NCBI GenBank assembly: GCA_021234155.1
Contig: JAJEKV010000100.1
Span: 1,836,116-1,900,115 of the forward strand
DNA: 64,000 nt
Reading direction: 5' to 3'
From: Isoetes taiwanensis
Taxonomy: Eukaryota; Streptophyta; Lycopodiopsida; Isoetales; Isoetaceae
Of this stretch, positions 34,771-47,092 are shown in pieces. The position numbers and the translations under genes were made by a program. Positions within the stretch are counted from its first letter, which is position 1; each line of letters opens with the position of its first letter. The notes under the pieces were generated by a model, which did not search any database, was not told where the DNA came from, and was given only the letters and a program-made list of their open reading frames with translations.

Positions 34771-36259
34771 ACTCACGAGTCGAGAAAGGCTGCCGGCGAG
34801 GGGTTCTAAGAATGTGAAGACATTGGGTGGGCTGTGCAATCCAGGAATCATGAGTCGAGAATCCCTCAACCATAGCAGTCGAGTGTACACTCCCTCTTCT
34901 ACGCCTCAGCGAGTCGAAGTTCTGGACTCAAGGTCGAAGAAGAGAACTGTGTACTTGTTGGCAAGCTGAAGTATTCTCTTCGCCCTCTCTGCATGTCTCT
35001 GGATGGATTTCTTGTGAGTTAGAAATGGAGATTCCGTGGAGCAATTCCTATGCGAATTCTTCTTTTGGGAGGAAAGACATTCCTAGTTATTTTATTGTTA
35101 ATGCTCTGCAATATCTTACTTCCTAACACCAGTCTCGATGATTTCTATCTCGGTTGCTTGCTACTATAACCACTATTCTCACTTGTGCATGTACAATGTA
35201 TTCAATTCAACCACAAGCAAGAAAAAGATAACAAAAACAGAAAACAATACAAAGATTAATAAGATTAATGAGAAAGCGAACGATGGAGAAGCGTCACAGG
35301 AGAAAAGTGGAGAACAAAGACGGAAAAATGAGTTAAAAAAGGGTATGATATTACAAAACATACCGGAAGATTTCCTTTGGATGAGGAGGAGGCCGAGGGC
35401 CCGCTTCCATGTGGGTATAGTCGTTGACAAAGCGTGAATAAAGGATTTGTGGCACAAGGCGTGTATCGAGGGATTAATAAGAGCCTCTAACAACAACGAA
35501 TATAAGAAAAAATGCACTAAAGACTACGAGAAAACTAAAAGCTTGACACTAAAAGGGCCTCACTTTCTTTCGGGGCGCCCGCTCCAACAATGAATCTAGC
35601 GGAGAACTTGGCGCCGGAGGCGTCGATCCGTCGACCAAAGGCTGGCCCGTCTAAGATGGTATTTGGGAATCGCCTCCCGGTTCGTCGATCTTGATCGGTA
35701 AGCCCGGGCGCCTAAAGGGAAACGGGAGAGGAAGAGATCGGAGAAAGCGGGGAGGAAGAATGGTCGGGGGAGAGGAAGAGGGTGCGGTGGGTGCAGCTGC
35801 ACCCTCGAACCTAAATAAAAAGTGCAATAATAAAAACCATTGTCGCGTGTGGGCCATGCCCTCCATGGCGTGGCGATGGATTCTTGGCGTGGCCACGGTT
35901 TTAGCCTCTTAAAGCGCCACGTGGCCATGACAAAATATGAATATGTTTATATTTAATCTTATGTATTTAATAAGGTTTCAATGGTTGTATTTAATATGGT
36001 TTCAATGGTTGTATTTAATATGGTTTCAATGGTTACAATGTTTACATATGGTTTAGAATGGTGTGGTTGTATGCTTTAATATGGTTATATGATTTTAGTT
36101 AATATGGTTGTATGGTTTTGTATATGGTTTGTATATAAGTGTGGTTTGTATGGTTTTATATGGTTTATGGTTTGTATATGAGTGTGGTTTGTATGGTTTT
36201 ATATGGTTCATATGGTCATATTTGTGGTGTTTGGGGCTATATGGTTTTAATGTGAGCTT

Positions 36260-39172
36260 TTTCATTCGGGGAGCATGTGAGATGAGTAAAATGGAGCAGG
36301 GAATTCCAAAGGAGGCCATTGCCCTAGGCTCCAATGGAGGGAAGATGGGTTGCCTTTGTTGCACCCTTGCAACCCGGGGCAGTATTCTGAGAGGGCATAA
36401 TAGCTGCGGTTGATCCATTTGATAGTGTGAATGATGATTGGGAGATGAACATCTTGGAGTTGGCATTGTGAAGCTTCTTATCGAAGTTGATACTATCATG
36501 TCAGGGAAGCTCTAGTGATTGCATTGCATTGTTGTGTGCAGGGAGGCTGAGTCCCAAGCTCGGTTGAGATGGCCAATTAGATTTATTACACACAAGAATG
36601 GTGATACTCTAGGAATGCCCTCTTGAACTACACACCCCAAGGCCCACCCAAGGCCATGTGGAAGATTTGGTGGTGGATGAGCATCCTTTGATCACAAGGA
36701 AGAGGCGCTATGTCTTTCATAAAGGCGACCAAAAGGTGCCCAAAGAGGCCTAGAAGTGACAAATATTTAGAAAGGATGGAAAGTATGGCACCAACCAAAG
36801 AAAAACTGGAGGCAATTGGGGACAAAGGTGTTGCAACCTAGATTGCACGGAGTGCATTACAATGTGGATGACCTCGTATGGATAAGGTCCCAATACATTG
36901 GATGACTTCAAAAAGATAGGATTAATTTCATTTTACTCCTTGTGTAGGAATTCCGACTATGATGAAAAACGGGTGTTTTGCTATATCAATTGGGGGAATG
37001 AAGGTATGTATGAGAGCATTGAGATGGATTCTTGGGGTGAGCAAGTCTTCATTTTACAGAATCTTGGGGGGCGAGGGTTAGAAAAGGCACACTTTGTTCC
37101 AACATGGTAATGCACTCACTTTGAAACCTAGAGCAAATACTCTAAAGGCCATTCAGGTCTTGAGAGCTTTTGTGAGATACATGTCTCAATCTATGCCCCA
37201 CAAAAGTCGAAGGTGAGAAGGCGAGCGGTGCGAGTGGTGCAAAAGTTGTTGCCACAACACTATATCAAAAGGAGTGCCTTAAGGAGGTCAACTCCATCCT
37301 AGAAACCTCTTGGAGGTAGGCCTCTTTCTCAATCACATTTCAGCAAGTTATGGAGCACTCACTTCTGGGACGTGAGTGTCCTACAACATGCCATTCTCAA
37401 AGTGCAACACTTGCATTCAACTCAAGGATACACTTGCATCAAGCTGCAATAGAGAAAGAAAAGAATGGCAATTAGGGAGCAATTTCGGAGATCACCAAAG
37501 GGACCAAATATCATGTAAGCAGTTGTATTGGCGGTGGAGAACATTTTACGAGATCTCGTGGGACAAATTTTTTGTGTATAATTCATGATAAGATGGACCA
37601 ACACAAGACTTTCTTGCCAAAGATAGATCCTTTACCCAAAGCGTTGTCAAAAGCGCTTTTCGGATGAAAGTAAGTCGGCGGGTGTATTAACACATGGTCA
37701 TGGGCTGGAACATATGGTCATTTTGTGCTTGATCTATGGAGAGATGATCCAAACTTCCATGTGAGCTCTATTTTCAAGTGCTTGAGAACACTAGAGAAAG
37801 GATCGATAGAAGGGAGGAGGTATTCCCCTTGACACCCATTTTGAGGCTTTGTTGGATGATCAACCGCTTTGTTACCAAAGGCGGATAAAAAGCTCACATC
37901 AAGGTGTCTAGTGAATCAAGGAGGACTTGGGATGATTTCCTTACTTGAGAAATCCTTTGAGGAGGAGCTATGTGTTCAGTTGGACAAGCTGTTGGAAAAA
38001 ACAAGAATAGATGGATGTTTGGGGCAATGTCATACTTGGCGGCGGTGGGAGTATTCAAAGTTGTGAAAGTGGGATTCATGATGGTTGGGCATACGCATGA
38101 TGATATAGATGGATTCTTTGGAACTTTCTCCACCAAGCTCAAAGAAGCGTGACCACTCTCCCGAACTAATGGATGTGTTTGAGATTTGCATTGACCCCAA
38201 CCCAATGGCTTTCTTGATGGATGAGGTTCTTGATTGGAAATCATTTGTAGAAGGATACTTGCTAGATGGCAAGGACAGGTTAATGAGACACACAAAGCCA
38301 CTTCAATTCAAGTTTTGGGTTAGGGATGGAATACCAATCATGCAATATAAGTGGAGACCAGGTGACAAGTTGTGGATGCACAGTACAAGGTATCGAGTTG
38401 TGGCAAAGGGGGTCTTCTTTGGTGAAGTTCTCATTCCTAAAGGGCAGCCAAAACCACTACCTCCCTTCAAAGGCAGTCAAAGACTCTATGGCTGGTGAAG
38501 GGCATCAAGGATTACATAGCACGACTGGGGATGATGTTGAAATGGAAAGCACACCTCCACTCTTAAGAAAAATCAAATGGACTCCCTAATCAAGTCTTGG
38601 GAGAAAGTTGTGACATGCTTAGAAAGCCCGAAGCGACCATGTGGGAGGGAGCTAAGACCCGGGTTCTTACCCGAGTCAAGATGGGAGGGTTCTCAAGGTG
38701 CAAGCACGTCTAAGAATGCTCACTTGGGTCCCCAAGTGGTTTGTGGGAAATAAGGCCTCAAAGCGAAGTGGTTTGATCTTCACAGAGTGGGATCCCTTTG
38801 AGGACATCAAGGAAGGATACTTTGTGCTAGTAAGGCTGATGATGAGGGCCTGTCCAATATGGTTAGGGTGGCACTCGGGATGTGACCACCACTATGCTGA
38901 TGGAGAGGAGTTCGCCTGGATTCCAAATTCAATATTGGGAGCCCATTGGGAGGCACAAGAAGGGCAACGGAAGGAGCAATACAGCATTGCTTTGGGAGAA
39001 GAAGTGGAGGCCAAATTATGCTGACCCTCAAAGGAGGGAATTGGTGGAGTGTGTGGTATGGTCATATCCAAGTTCTCACATTGCAAAAGACAACACACAC
39101 AAGATCCCAAGAAAGGAGATGGACAAGGCCATGAGCAACCTCCATGCTATATCATTGTATGAGGGTGCATAA
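36260..39172 (+). pseudogene. DUF7869-type protein gene, unit 2
   Basis: Counterpart of 23850-26773, with the same motif order. The signature MVGHTHDDID is at 38081-38110 and the preceding block reads CVQLDKLLEKTR (near 37972), closer to the family QLDN pattern than unit 1. An uninterrupted 129-residue frame (38109-38498) carries FEICIDPNPMAFLMDEVLDW and WVRDGIPIMQYKWRPGDKLW. A later frame from 38698 has FTEWDPFEDIKEGYFVLVRL. The stop is at 39172. Frameshifts lie at positions different from unit 1. Expression and function cannot be judged from the sequence. Confidence 0.6.
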
Positions 39173-39343
39173 TATTGAGAAGTTTGAAAACTTTCTCAAC
39201 TAGTGGTTTGTAAAATTTATGAGGAAAACAAGTAACCCAATTCTATGTGTGTCATGTGTAATTCTATTCAAGCAATCAATTCAGAAATTTCTTTTATGGT
39301 GTGTGAGTCCCATTTTCAGTCCGAGTCCCAAAATTCAAGATTT

Positions 39344-39362
39344 GTCCCACTTTAATTAAATA
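39344..39362. repeat. 19-bp inverted repeat, right end of unit 2
   Basis: GTCCCACTTTAATTAAATA is the exact reverse complement of the left-end words at 14691-14709 and 27482-27500. GAGTCCC words lie just inside, as in unit 1. Confidence 0.6.
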
Positions 39363-39776
39363 GGACTTTACAACTTCGACCTTTATCTTTTTGGATGATA
39401 CAATAAAATCCTTCAAAAGATATAGAAGAATAACAATAGCAGAGAATGTTTAGTATACCTTATACTATATACTAGAAGCGTTTTGAAATAGAGTTATCGT
39501 AAACAATAAGTAATTTGCATAATGCGAGTGTCAATGTTAATCTCAAAATGCTAATGGCACCATTACAATATGGAAAAGATGATCTGGCCCTTCAATGGTG
39601 AAGATCTGGTTGTAACTTGATCATTGTGGCATGTCCACAATTGTTGGGTTAATATCGGCATTCTTTTAGGTGCCTAGTCTTTGGAAGTGCCACATTGGCA
39701 TTTCTAGCATTTTCAACTTTTTCAAGGCAAAACTGGAACCAATATGAGAAATAATGGGTAACAATGTGAGGTGTAC

Positions 39777-41570
39777 CACTGAGATGGCAAAACATGGTTA
39801 ATGACATGGCAAAAGTGGCATGACGATGTGGCGAAGGGTATTTTTCGCAATCTCCATGAAATGAGTCATGGCCTTGTTCGACTTGGAGAAGACATCAACT
39901 CTTCTATCGGACCCTGTGTGTGTTAACAGTGTGTGTGTAAATATGCCTTTCACATGCCGAACCCCATTCCGTCAGTTCCTATTGCTTCACATTTTCGACT
40001 GCAGCTTCTCGACCATGTCCCAAGTGCAAACGACCAAAACTCGACCTCCATAACGTAAACCCTACAGTAACCTAGCAACACACATGGTTTACATTTTGGA
40101 GGCTATATAAATAATCGATTCAAACAGGGACTTTGCATCGTATCATCATGTAGAGGGAGAGTGTGGATGCCAAAGAAGGACCCTTAAAACCCGGAGTAGC
40201 TTGCCCCAAAAGTCCTCTCGAAAGCCCACGACCACGGAGGGCAACTCTCCCCACTCGGGCCTTAAATTGGCTCTGCGAATGGACTCAAAACATCGACATT
40301 ACCTTGGGGACAAACTTTTGTGGGCAGGAGACCATCCCTTCTCCAAGAAGCTCCAACACATTCGTAGCCAATTTTGTTAACAACGATGGCAATGGCAATA
40401 GGCATATGGAACAACTTTAAAATAATACTGTCAAGTCTTCTTAATGCAAATTTTGGCAAAGATGAAAGCCTATGCACTATAAGGAGGGAAGAATGTTTTT
40501 CGGGTTGCACGATTTAGGTTACTCTTTTATTCTGTTTTATATATACCGGAATGTTTTTGAATTGCCTGGTTCAGGTCATTCGCCTATTTTCACATGCCAT
40601 GACTGAGTTTTCTATTCGTCTATTTTCACATACCAGACCAGTCAGACTATGTTTGTCTAGACTATTTCCAATCATGTTGTATGTCATCGAGATAAATGTG
40701 ATTGTGCATAAACCACATGCTTTTAAGAATGAACTACATCATTGAATTAAAATATTATTTAACCCCAAATTACTTTCATTTGTTTCTTTCTCAATATCAC
40801 AAATGATCTAGAAGAAACAAACTTTAACATTTAAAATAATAATAACAAAAGATAATGAATTCAGTTTGATGTCTTCACACTATGTGGTTTTGAGACTTAA
40901 TTTTTGCCCCTTAGCGTACACATGTTGCAGGGTAAAATAAATCAATCTAACACCACACTCAATGGGAAAATAGCTAAATGTTAAGGTAATTAGCACTCAG
41001 TCCTCCACATCAGTTTCTTAAAAAAATTTCTGGCCCAGATTGTGTGAGAGGAATATCTTTGTTTAATATGCCTAGACTCGAAGGCTATAAATGTGTTATG
41101 GCATAACTAAGTGGATCACTCAGTGAAGTACAAGTATTTCATAACTACTTCAACATGATGGTCTTGTTGAAAAAGGCAAATTTGGTTTGAATTATTTTCA
41201 CACATAGAAACTATTTATGGCTTCCTTCTCCTCCGAAGCAAGATGTATATCATTATCTCAAACCTTTTTAATGACAGACTAAACGTAAAACATTATTGAG
41301 CACCTATGTATTGTTATCGTTGAATCAATGGTTCATAGTCAGACACAACCAGACCTAAATGCATTTTTACTATTGAACCAGTGGTTGATATTCACACACA
41401 CTACTCACTTAGGTGATGATTATTAGCAATGAATTCAACTACAACAAATGACGATGTGAACAACATGTTGATTCATAACTCTCTTCCCTCAACATCCTTG
41501 ATATTAGTATGTAGGGAATGAATGGTGTACTTAATACCTCCGAAATATGCTCATTAAGATTGGATAATGC
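39777..41570. other. Right interior of the giant element, no recognised gene
   Basis: Only short frames are present, for example 40163-40420 plus (85 residues, proline/arginine-rich start, then NFVNNDGNGNRHMEQL). No domain is recognised. The sequence becomes AT-rich after 40740. Confidence 0.5.
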
Positions 41571-41579
41571 CACTATAAA

Positions 41580-42332
41580 ATACCATTAAAAAAAAAAAAC
41601 TCGACCATAGACCATATTAGCTACTACATTACAAAAATCGACCAACAAAACCATGTAAAAAACCATTAAGAAGTTTAGAATCATATTACCCTAGGAAATT
41701 AGATGTAAAACCATGTACTAACCATGTCTTCCTTAACAAAAAACCACTAGCATTCTTTCTCAACAGGAAAGTGAAAAAGTCAACCACCAAACCATGTTAA
41801 AAGCCACTAACAATTTGGCAACTCATGTTAGCTTAAAAAATTACGATGAAAAACCTCAAATAAAAAGACATTGTTAAACTATGTCTAGAAACATTATAGT
41901 ATTTCCAGTAAAAAACCACTAACATTTTGGCAAGCCGTGCTTGCTTAAAGAATCCAAATGAAAAATCACAAATAAAAGGACTTTGTTAAACCATATATAT
42001 GAACATTGAAGTATTGCCAGTTAAAACCACTCCCAAAACCATCTACATGTATAAAAAAACTCTTAAGCATTACTTTCTTACTCTCAATGTTGCAAATTGT
42101 ATAATTAACCACTATGGCATGCCAAACTCGTAGCAAAGACTTGGATAAAAACCTTCATCAGTCTCAATTAACCACATAAGAGTATAAACTAGCATGCAAA
42201 ACCATAGTTCCATTCTAAAAACCACTATAATAGGTGGATTTTATTAAGGAAAATTATTTTTGCATGGAAAACCACTATCATAGTGGTTTTGTAGTGGTTA
42301 TCTATGATAGTTAAATCTTTGGGTGCCTTGTG
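41580..42332. repeat. Right subterminal repeat region of the giant element
   Basis: Dense copies of AAAACCACTAACATT, AACCATGTAAAAAACCA and related words end in a small inverted repeat (ACCACTATCATAGTGGT, 42271-42287) and the terminal CCTTGTG. It mirrors the left subterminal region in word content and orientation. Confidence 0.75.
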
Positions 42333-42335
42333 TGT

Positions 42336-42519
42336 TACGCTTCCGCAGCTAGGTCGGCCCTGAGGGAGACAGGGCAAATGACCCCTTCATTCTTCCCACT
42401 GGAACTCATCAAGGTTGCAGTGATACGTGGAGGGCCCTGTATCAGTGTGGAGCTGGTATGGGGGATGAACTCCTGTTTGTATATGGTGAGTGCACCGTAT
42501 ATGAGTAGGGGACGTCACA
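42336..42519 (+). repeat. 3' LTR of the chromovirus, last part
   Basis: It resumes TACGCTTCCGCAGC and ends GGGGACGTCACA. It aligns throughout with the last ~190 bp of the solo LTR, sharing GCTTCCGC, AGGGCCCTG, CCGTATATG and a CGTCACA end. Continuity with 8371-10323 shows that 10324-42332 is an insertion. Confidence 0.88.
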
Positions 42520-43752
42520 GTTTCTCTAGATATTAAATTGATATGCTGAATTTTGCTAGCCATGAAGAATCTATTTGGTTCTCTTTTCATTGTTTCTAAT
42601 ATGGGATTAAATAAAATTCTAGTTTCGAAATCCTAATTCTAGTTTCTAGCTCTAGAGTCCACTTTGATATTGAAGGGCTTTGTGAATGGATGTTTGGGCC
42701 GTATATTCTTCACCATCGATATTCTTTAAAGATAATTCTTGATGATGTTGCGAACCTCGTTACCTAATCCTTGTTTTCGTTGTTTTAGATGTTTCCTAAA
42801 GTATAATATGGCATTTTTAGTTTCATTGCTCTTTGACTTATGTATCTTTCCTAACATAAATAATCCATCATGGCATAAGGTGCACACATAAGATGCACAC
42901 ATCCATCTACATTGTACCTTCTGACAACCTTTACAACCTTCTATATTTGTAGGGATTTAATAACATATGCTTCCATTATGTCATGACAAGGTTCTGAAGC
43001 TAAATTAGCTTAACCCATTATATTTGCAACATTGAATCCTTAACAACCTTAGAACATTACCTCATTCAAGTGTTATGAATCAAGGGAATTTAAACAAAGA
43101 GTTGTACTAGTTGATAAACGCATAAATGCAAACCTTGGTTGACGAACACTCCATGTTTTTGAACAGTCCATGTTTTGGAGATAAATTACCTTCTTAAAAT
43201 GCCATCTTTTGCAGTGATCAATGTATGTCAAGCATATCAAATGTTCCCAATGGAGAAAGACATATCAATAGAGAAAATCTACCTGCTCTCCCATAGTGGC
43301 ATATGTATTACAAGCAAATGCATCATTACCATGTGCCAAGAAAATCATATCAAATTCTTCATCATCATTATGAACTAAGATGGAACCATTGAACCCTAAA
43401 TCACGAGTTAAACCATTGAGATAAATTCTAAGAATGATTGGGGTCAAGTGTAGATTAATTTGAACTCAATTGGGAGTAGATATAGTGAAAACATTGATCC
43501 TATAGAATATATGCCTATAGTTCCCAGCCTTCCTATCAACGACGTCTACAATGCTCTACAGCCGCTCCACGGTCACAAATGAAACCCCAAATGTGCAATT
43601 TGGGCCAAATCAAGTTCAACTAATATGACTTTAGCATTGGCAATCAACAAAACTTGTGATGCTTGCAACATTTGTAGCTTGGATGTAAATGTAAGGTAGA
43701 GGATAGGCTACATGAATAAATATTGGACGTAAAAATAAGGTTAAGGGTAGGG
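42520..43752. other. AT-rich flank between the two LTRs, no gene seen
   Basis: About 1.2 kb without a convincing frame or repeat. The longest frame (43175-43378 plus, 67 residues) has no recognisable domain. Confidence 0.5.
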
Positions 43753-43757
43753 TAAAT

Positions 43758-45322
43758 TGTGACGCTCCCAGAACATATACGGCGCTACGGACGTATACAT
43801 ACGGGAACTTTCCCCTCCCATAGCAACCAACTCGCCATGAGCAGGGCCCTCCGTCTAACTCGAACCATCCATAGAGAGATGCCCGGGTGAGGACACGGAG
43901 GTGTCATTCGGCCCACGCCTTCAATGGGGCTCCTATGTCGCGGAAGCGTGCATACAAGGTTAGCATACAGCATAATCATATCATAAATAACCACCACGAA
44001 GGGTGGCACATCCATCCAATTGATAATAACAGAGAAGGTGCATTTAATACTAGAGAAAACTCCCCAAACCCAAGGTTCTACCCTGGCTCAGACTCCAGTG
44101 AGGTTCGACTGACAGCTAGGTCTCAAGAGATCAGCAGACTGAATCTTGGCATGGCGCTGGCTGGCATAGAACATTGGCTAAGGTTGTCCACTCCATCCGC
44201 CCCTCCTGTGCATACTTTGCAGAATGAGCTGAATCAAGCTATGGCGTCATTGTAGCCTTCCGGAGACGCAATCCCAAGGCATCACCCTTCGGGACTACTC
44301 CGGGTTACATCTCCCTGGTCCGATGAGGCAGGTCAGGGAAGTGTCCCTTCCTAGAGTCGCAGTGAATCCATGGGTGAGCTAGAGAATGCGTGCTGCCTCA
44401 GCGATCCCCGCACCCGTACCCGACTTACTCCCTAATTCTACTCAAAGTACAGGGTGCTCACACAACTGTACCCAGGGAGTGTCAGACCCATACCCAGCTG
44501 GGTTCACTGGCCAGCTATCAGGCCTAGCTCACTGAAGGAGTCCCCGTAGCCTTTTATGCTCAGGCGAGATCCCACCCCCCACTTCATCACCACGGCTCCT
44601 TGTCTGGTGCTTCAATCATGCCATAGATTCCACAGCTCGGTGGGATCTTGTGCACAGGCCGCAGTACTGGGTACTAGGGGAGATACTAGGAGCATACTAA
44701 CAACATAGGTCACAGAGGTCTCTACCCCCCTTAAACCCTGCTTTCTGGAAGAACTAACAAAGATGCTACCAAAGATACATCCATCCATACATCTCAGAGC
44801 ATAATCCATAATTAAGAACAGTTCTAACTATCAAACAAGGGTTAAACATAACCAAGAGCAATCAAAGAAGACTGACAGAGGCGTTGGCCCTAGAAATGTC
44901 AAGCTAATGTATCCACTAACCCGAATTCCTGCTGGATCCATTGTCAAGTGGCATCTCCATCTTCAAGCAATATGGGCGCTCAGCAACTCTTCCTCTTGGT
45001 TCGATTTGGGGTCAAAATGGGATAGGGGTCCAATTTGATGCCCCAAGTTAGCATTCTCCTACTGGCCAATCGAGTTTGGGCAGGTGCCTCCTTCCTAATT
45101 AATCAATTATCCTAACTTAATTAGCTTAATTGAGTTAATTAGATAATGATTCCTTAACTATAGGTAATTAGCCTTTAATTAACCCTTTATTAATTTAACA
45201 TAGCTAAATTAATCCCTTTTAGGTCAACCCCCTAGGTTAAAATACCCTGTGGTGGCGCATCCTTACTGCGTGACGTGTCAGTATATTTATACGTATACCG
45301 TATAAATACGTGGAACGTCACA
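43758..45322 (-). mobile_element. Solo LTR of the same chromovirus family, inverted
   Basis: Read on the minus strand it starts TGTGACGTTCCACG and ends GGGAGCGTCACA, homologous along its length to the LTR at 8371-10323 plus 42336-42519. TAAAT precedes it (43753-43757) and follows it (45323-45327), a perfect 5-bp target duplication. No internal element sequence is attached. It therefore arose by recombination between the two LTRs of a full element. Confidence 0.92.
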
Positions 45323-45327
45323 TAAAT

Positions 45328-46660
45328 TGTGCTTAGACTCGGTGCAAAAGTATGGAATCGGGTATTCTGCGTCGACAACACAATACTGTATACATACATA
45401 GGGGTTTCTATGGAGGGCGAGCCGTATACATAGGGGATTCTCTCGACCTGATGCACGCACATGCCATATGCTCCTAACATAGAGGTGAACCCCCCAGGGT
45501 TGGATGCAGGTCTCCATGCTGGAAACACATTGTTTTTCTATTGCCAGTTGTTTTTTGAGCAACTTGGTTGCGGTTCTGCTATAAGCAATCCTAGCTGTGT
45601 TGGCTTGTGCCATCGCCTGAACTTGTTTCCAGTGCTCCCCAGCCGTCTGGTCTAGTGGTGCTGATGATGGTGGATGGGTCCGACTTGCTATTAGGCTGGA
45701 GTACCTACTTTTTACTTGACGAGCCACGTTAGTTGCACGAGTCTTTACTCGTGCCTGTCTTTTCAGTGTATATCTGTCAACTTTGCCCGTATTTGTTCTG
45801 CGTACAGGTGTTATGTCTATGTACTCTCTCAAGAGAGGTCTAGCTACCGTGTTTGCCTGTTTTGGGGGTGGGGGGGGGGGTATTTCATCCCCAGGGGAGG
45901 GGAGGTTCAATTCCTACTACTGCTGAAATTCTTTTGGGATGGGCATGAAGTGACAGGGAGGCTTTGGTGCAGCCTAGAGTGGTCTAGCAATATTCGAGCA
46001 TCCTCTAAGAAGGAGCTAGAGAAACAAAGCGGCCAAAAGATAGGAAATAGAGGGAGCAAGTGGATAGAAGGCAAGGACCTGAGATGCAATCACTCAGAGG
46101 GCGCCATTGGCTTGTTGAAGTCTCTCAGAGCGCGCTGTTGGCTTGTTGGAACATTTCGGAAAGGCTATTGGTGCAATATGCGTGACTAATAGTGAGACAA
46201 TGTTGCCAAAAGATGAAACCCTAAACAGAGAAAGTGGCAAAGAAGGTCAGGGAAGAGAGCAATTGGCAAAGAAGGTCAGGGAGAAATTGGCAGGAGAGTG
46301 CAAGGCAAAGAAAACAGTTGGCCAAAGAAGCATGGGTGAAAGCGATAGGGCAGAGGGAAAAAGTGTTTGGAAACCATAGAGAGAAGCAGAGAGCGTGAGG
46401 TGCTAGAGAGAGTGCTGAGTGGCGCTAGAGCATAGAGTGCTAGCAAACATATGTGCATGTACTCAGGTTACACTCTAAATAGAAAAAAAAAATTGGAAAA
46501 AAAATTAGGGACACCGCAATTCACGTGCCGTTGCCTGTATGCTTAATCTGGACCTTCAAAACAGATCTCACTCGACGTCTCTTCCATTGGATTTGTCCAT
46601 ACCCCACAACCACACCTTCCCAGCCCTAGAGTTTGCCCGAAAACCAAAAAGAACGAAGAA
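45328..46660. other. Intergenic DNA with one weak minus-strand frame
   Basis: A minus-strand frame from 45910 encodes about 140 plausible residues before it runs into the solo LTR boundary. It is proline-rich at the start (PPPPPP), then basic (YTLKRQARVKTRATNVARQ) with helical character. It could be a fragment of an element or gene. I do not recognise it. A run of ten G at 45869-45878 lies inside it and the frame may depend on its length. AG-rich, low-complexity sequence fills 46000-46400. Confidence 0.3.
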
Positions 46661-47092
46661 TTGGCGCCAAATCTCAGCGGTCTGTGGATTCAACGGCTGG
46701 ATCATTTCACAATGAGTTGTTGCGCCCATTCAATTCCGAATGGCCTGGAAGGCGAACCAAATGCTTTGGAAACAGTCTTTAATGGTTGCAGTATGAATAA
46801 CCTGGTTAGTGCTGAAAATTATGAATCTAAGGATGGATTTTTGTTTCTAAGCTGGAGCTTTCCATCTATGATACTGCCGGAAGATGTAACTATTAATAAC
46901 TATTGTTTTGAACATGATCAGGCAAGGGAAATGCCCATGCCAAGAACATGGAGCATCTGGATCAATTTGCTCCGAACGAATCTAAAGCTAATTGGTAAAC
47001 ACTTTGGAAGTAAAAGTTGTGGGAATTATCATCGACATTTAGGATGTTGGGCCTCGTTTTTCTCTTACGTGAATCGTGCATGTCTTTATTGA
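46661..47092 (+). CDS. Hypothetical 143-residue frame upstream of the GLR gene
   Basis: It opens MAPNLSGLWIQRLDHF and ends NRACLY. The composition is protein-like but no domain is seen. It lies about 640 bp before the GLR start, on the same strand. It could be an upstream exon, a separate small gene or chance. The 47093-47728 stretch between it and GLR holds no other frame and may contain the GLR promoter and 5' untranslated region. Confidence 0.2.
   Translation: MAPNLSGLWIQRLDHFTMSCCAHSIPNGLEGEPNALETVFNGCSMNNLVSAENYESKDGFLFLSWSFPSMILPEDVTINNYCFEHDQAREMPMPRTWSIWINLLRTNLKLIGKHFGSKSCGNYHRHLGCWASFFSYVNRACLY

Larger units (their letters stand above)
27395..39776. repeat. Tandem unit 2 (12,382 bp), second copy
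   Basis: Collinear with unit 1 from AGGGATATTTTC to GGTGTAC. It has the same two gene regions, array, hairpin, palindromes and low-complexity tract. Differences are mainly 1-3-base indels and short substitutions clustered in C/G-rich words, while AT-rich stretches are almost identical. After 39776 the sequence departs into unrelated DNA, so the duplication ends there. Confidence 0.93.
10324..42332. mobile_element. Giant (32,009 bp) CACTA-like DNA element inserted in the LTR
   Basis: The left end reads CACAAGGCATCCAAA. The right end, reverse-complemented, reads CACAAGGCACCCAAA, one mismatch in 15. The trinucleotide TGT flanks both ends (10321-10323 and 42333-42335). Removing the segment joins ...CATGTATGT to TACGCTTCCGC, exactly the order seen in the solo LTR (...CTTGTATGCACGCTTCCGC on its own strand). 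Both ends carry dense short repeats built on ACCACT/AGTGGT and AACCAT/ATGGTT. A CAC terminus, a 3-bp duplication and subterminal repeats are the CACTA (EnSpm) pattern. I do not see a standard CACTA Tnp2 transposase. The interior holds the two 12.5-kb units. Confidence 0.85.

Noticed and set aside
14611-39776. The two units as LTRs or as one LTR element
   Set aside because: They are 12.5 kb long with internal genes on both strands and are adjacent rather than flanking an internal region.
10324-42332. Reading the 32-kb segment as a Helitron or as host DNA between two unrelated LTRs
   Set aside because: Inverted termini and a TGT duplication are present, and the two LTR halves align end to end with the solo LTR; Helitrons leave neither inverted ends nor target duplications.
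45716-46189. 157-residue plus-strand frame as a gene
   Set aside because: Cysteine/serine/tryptophan-rich text through a G homopolymer and AG-rich DNA; looks like chance reading.
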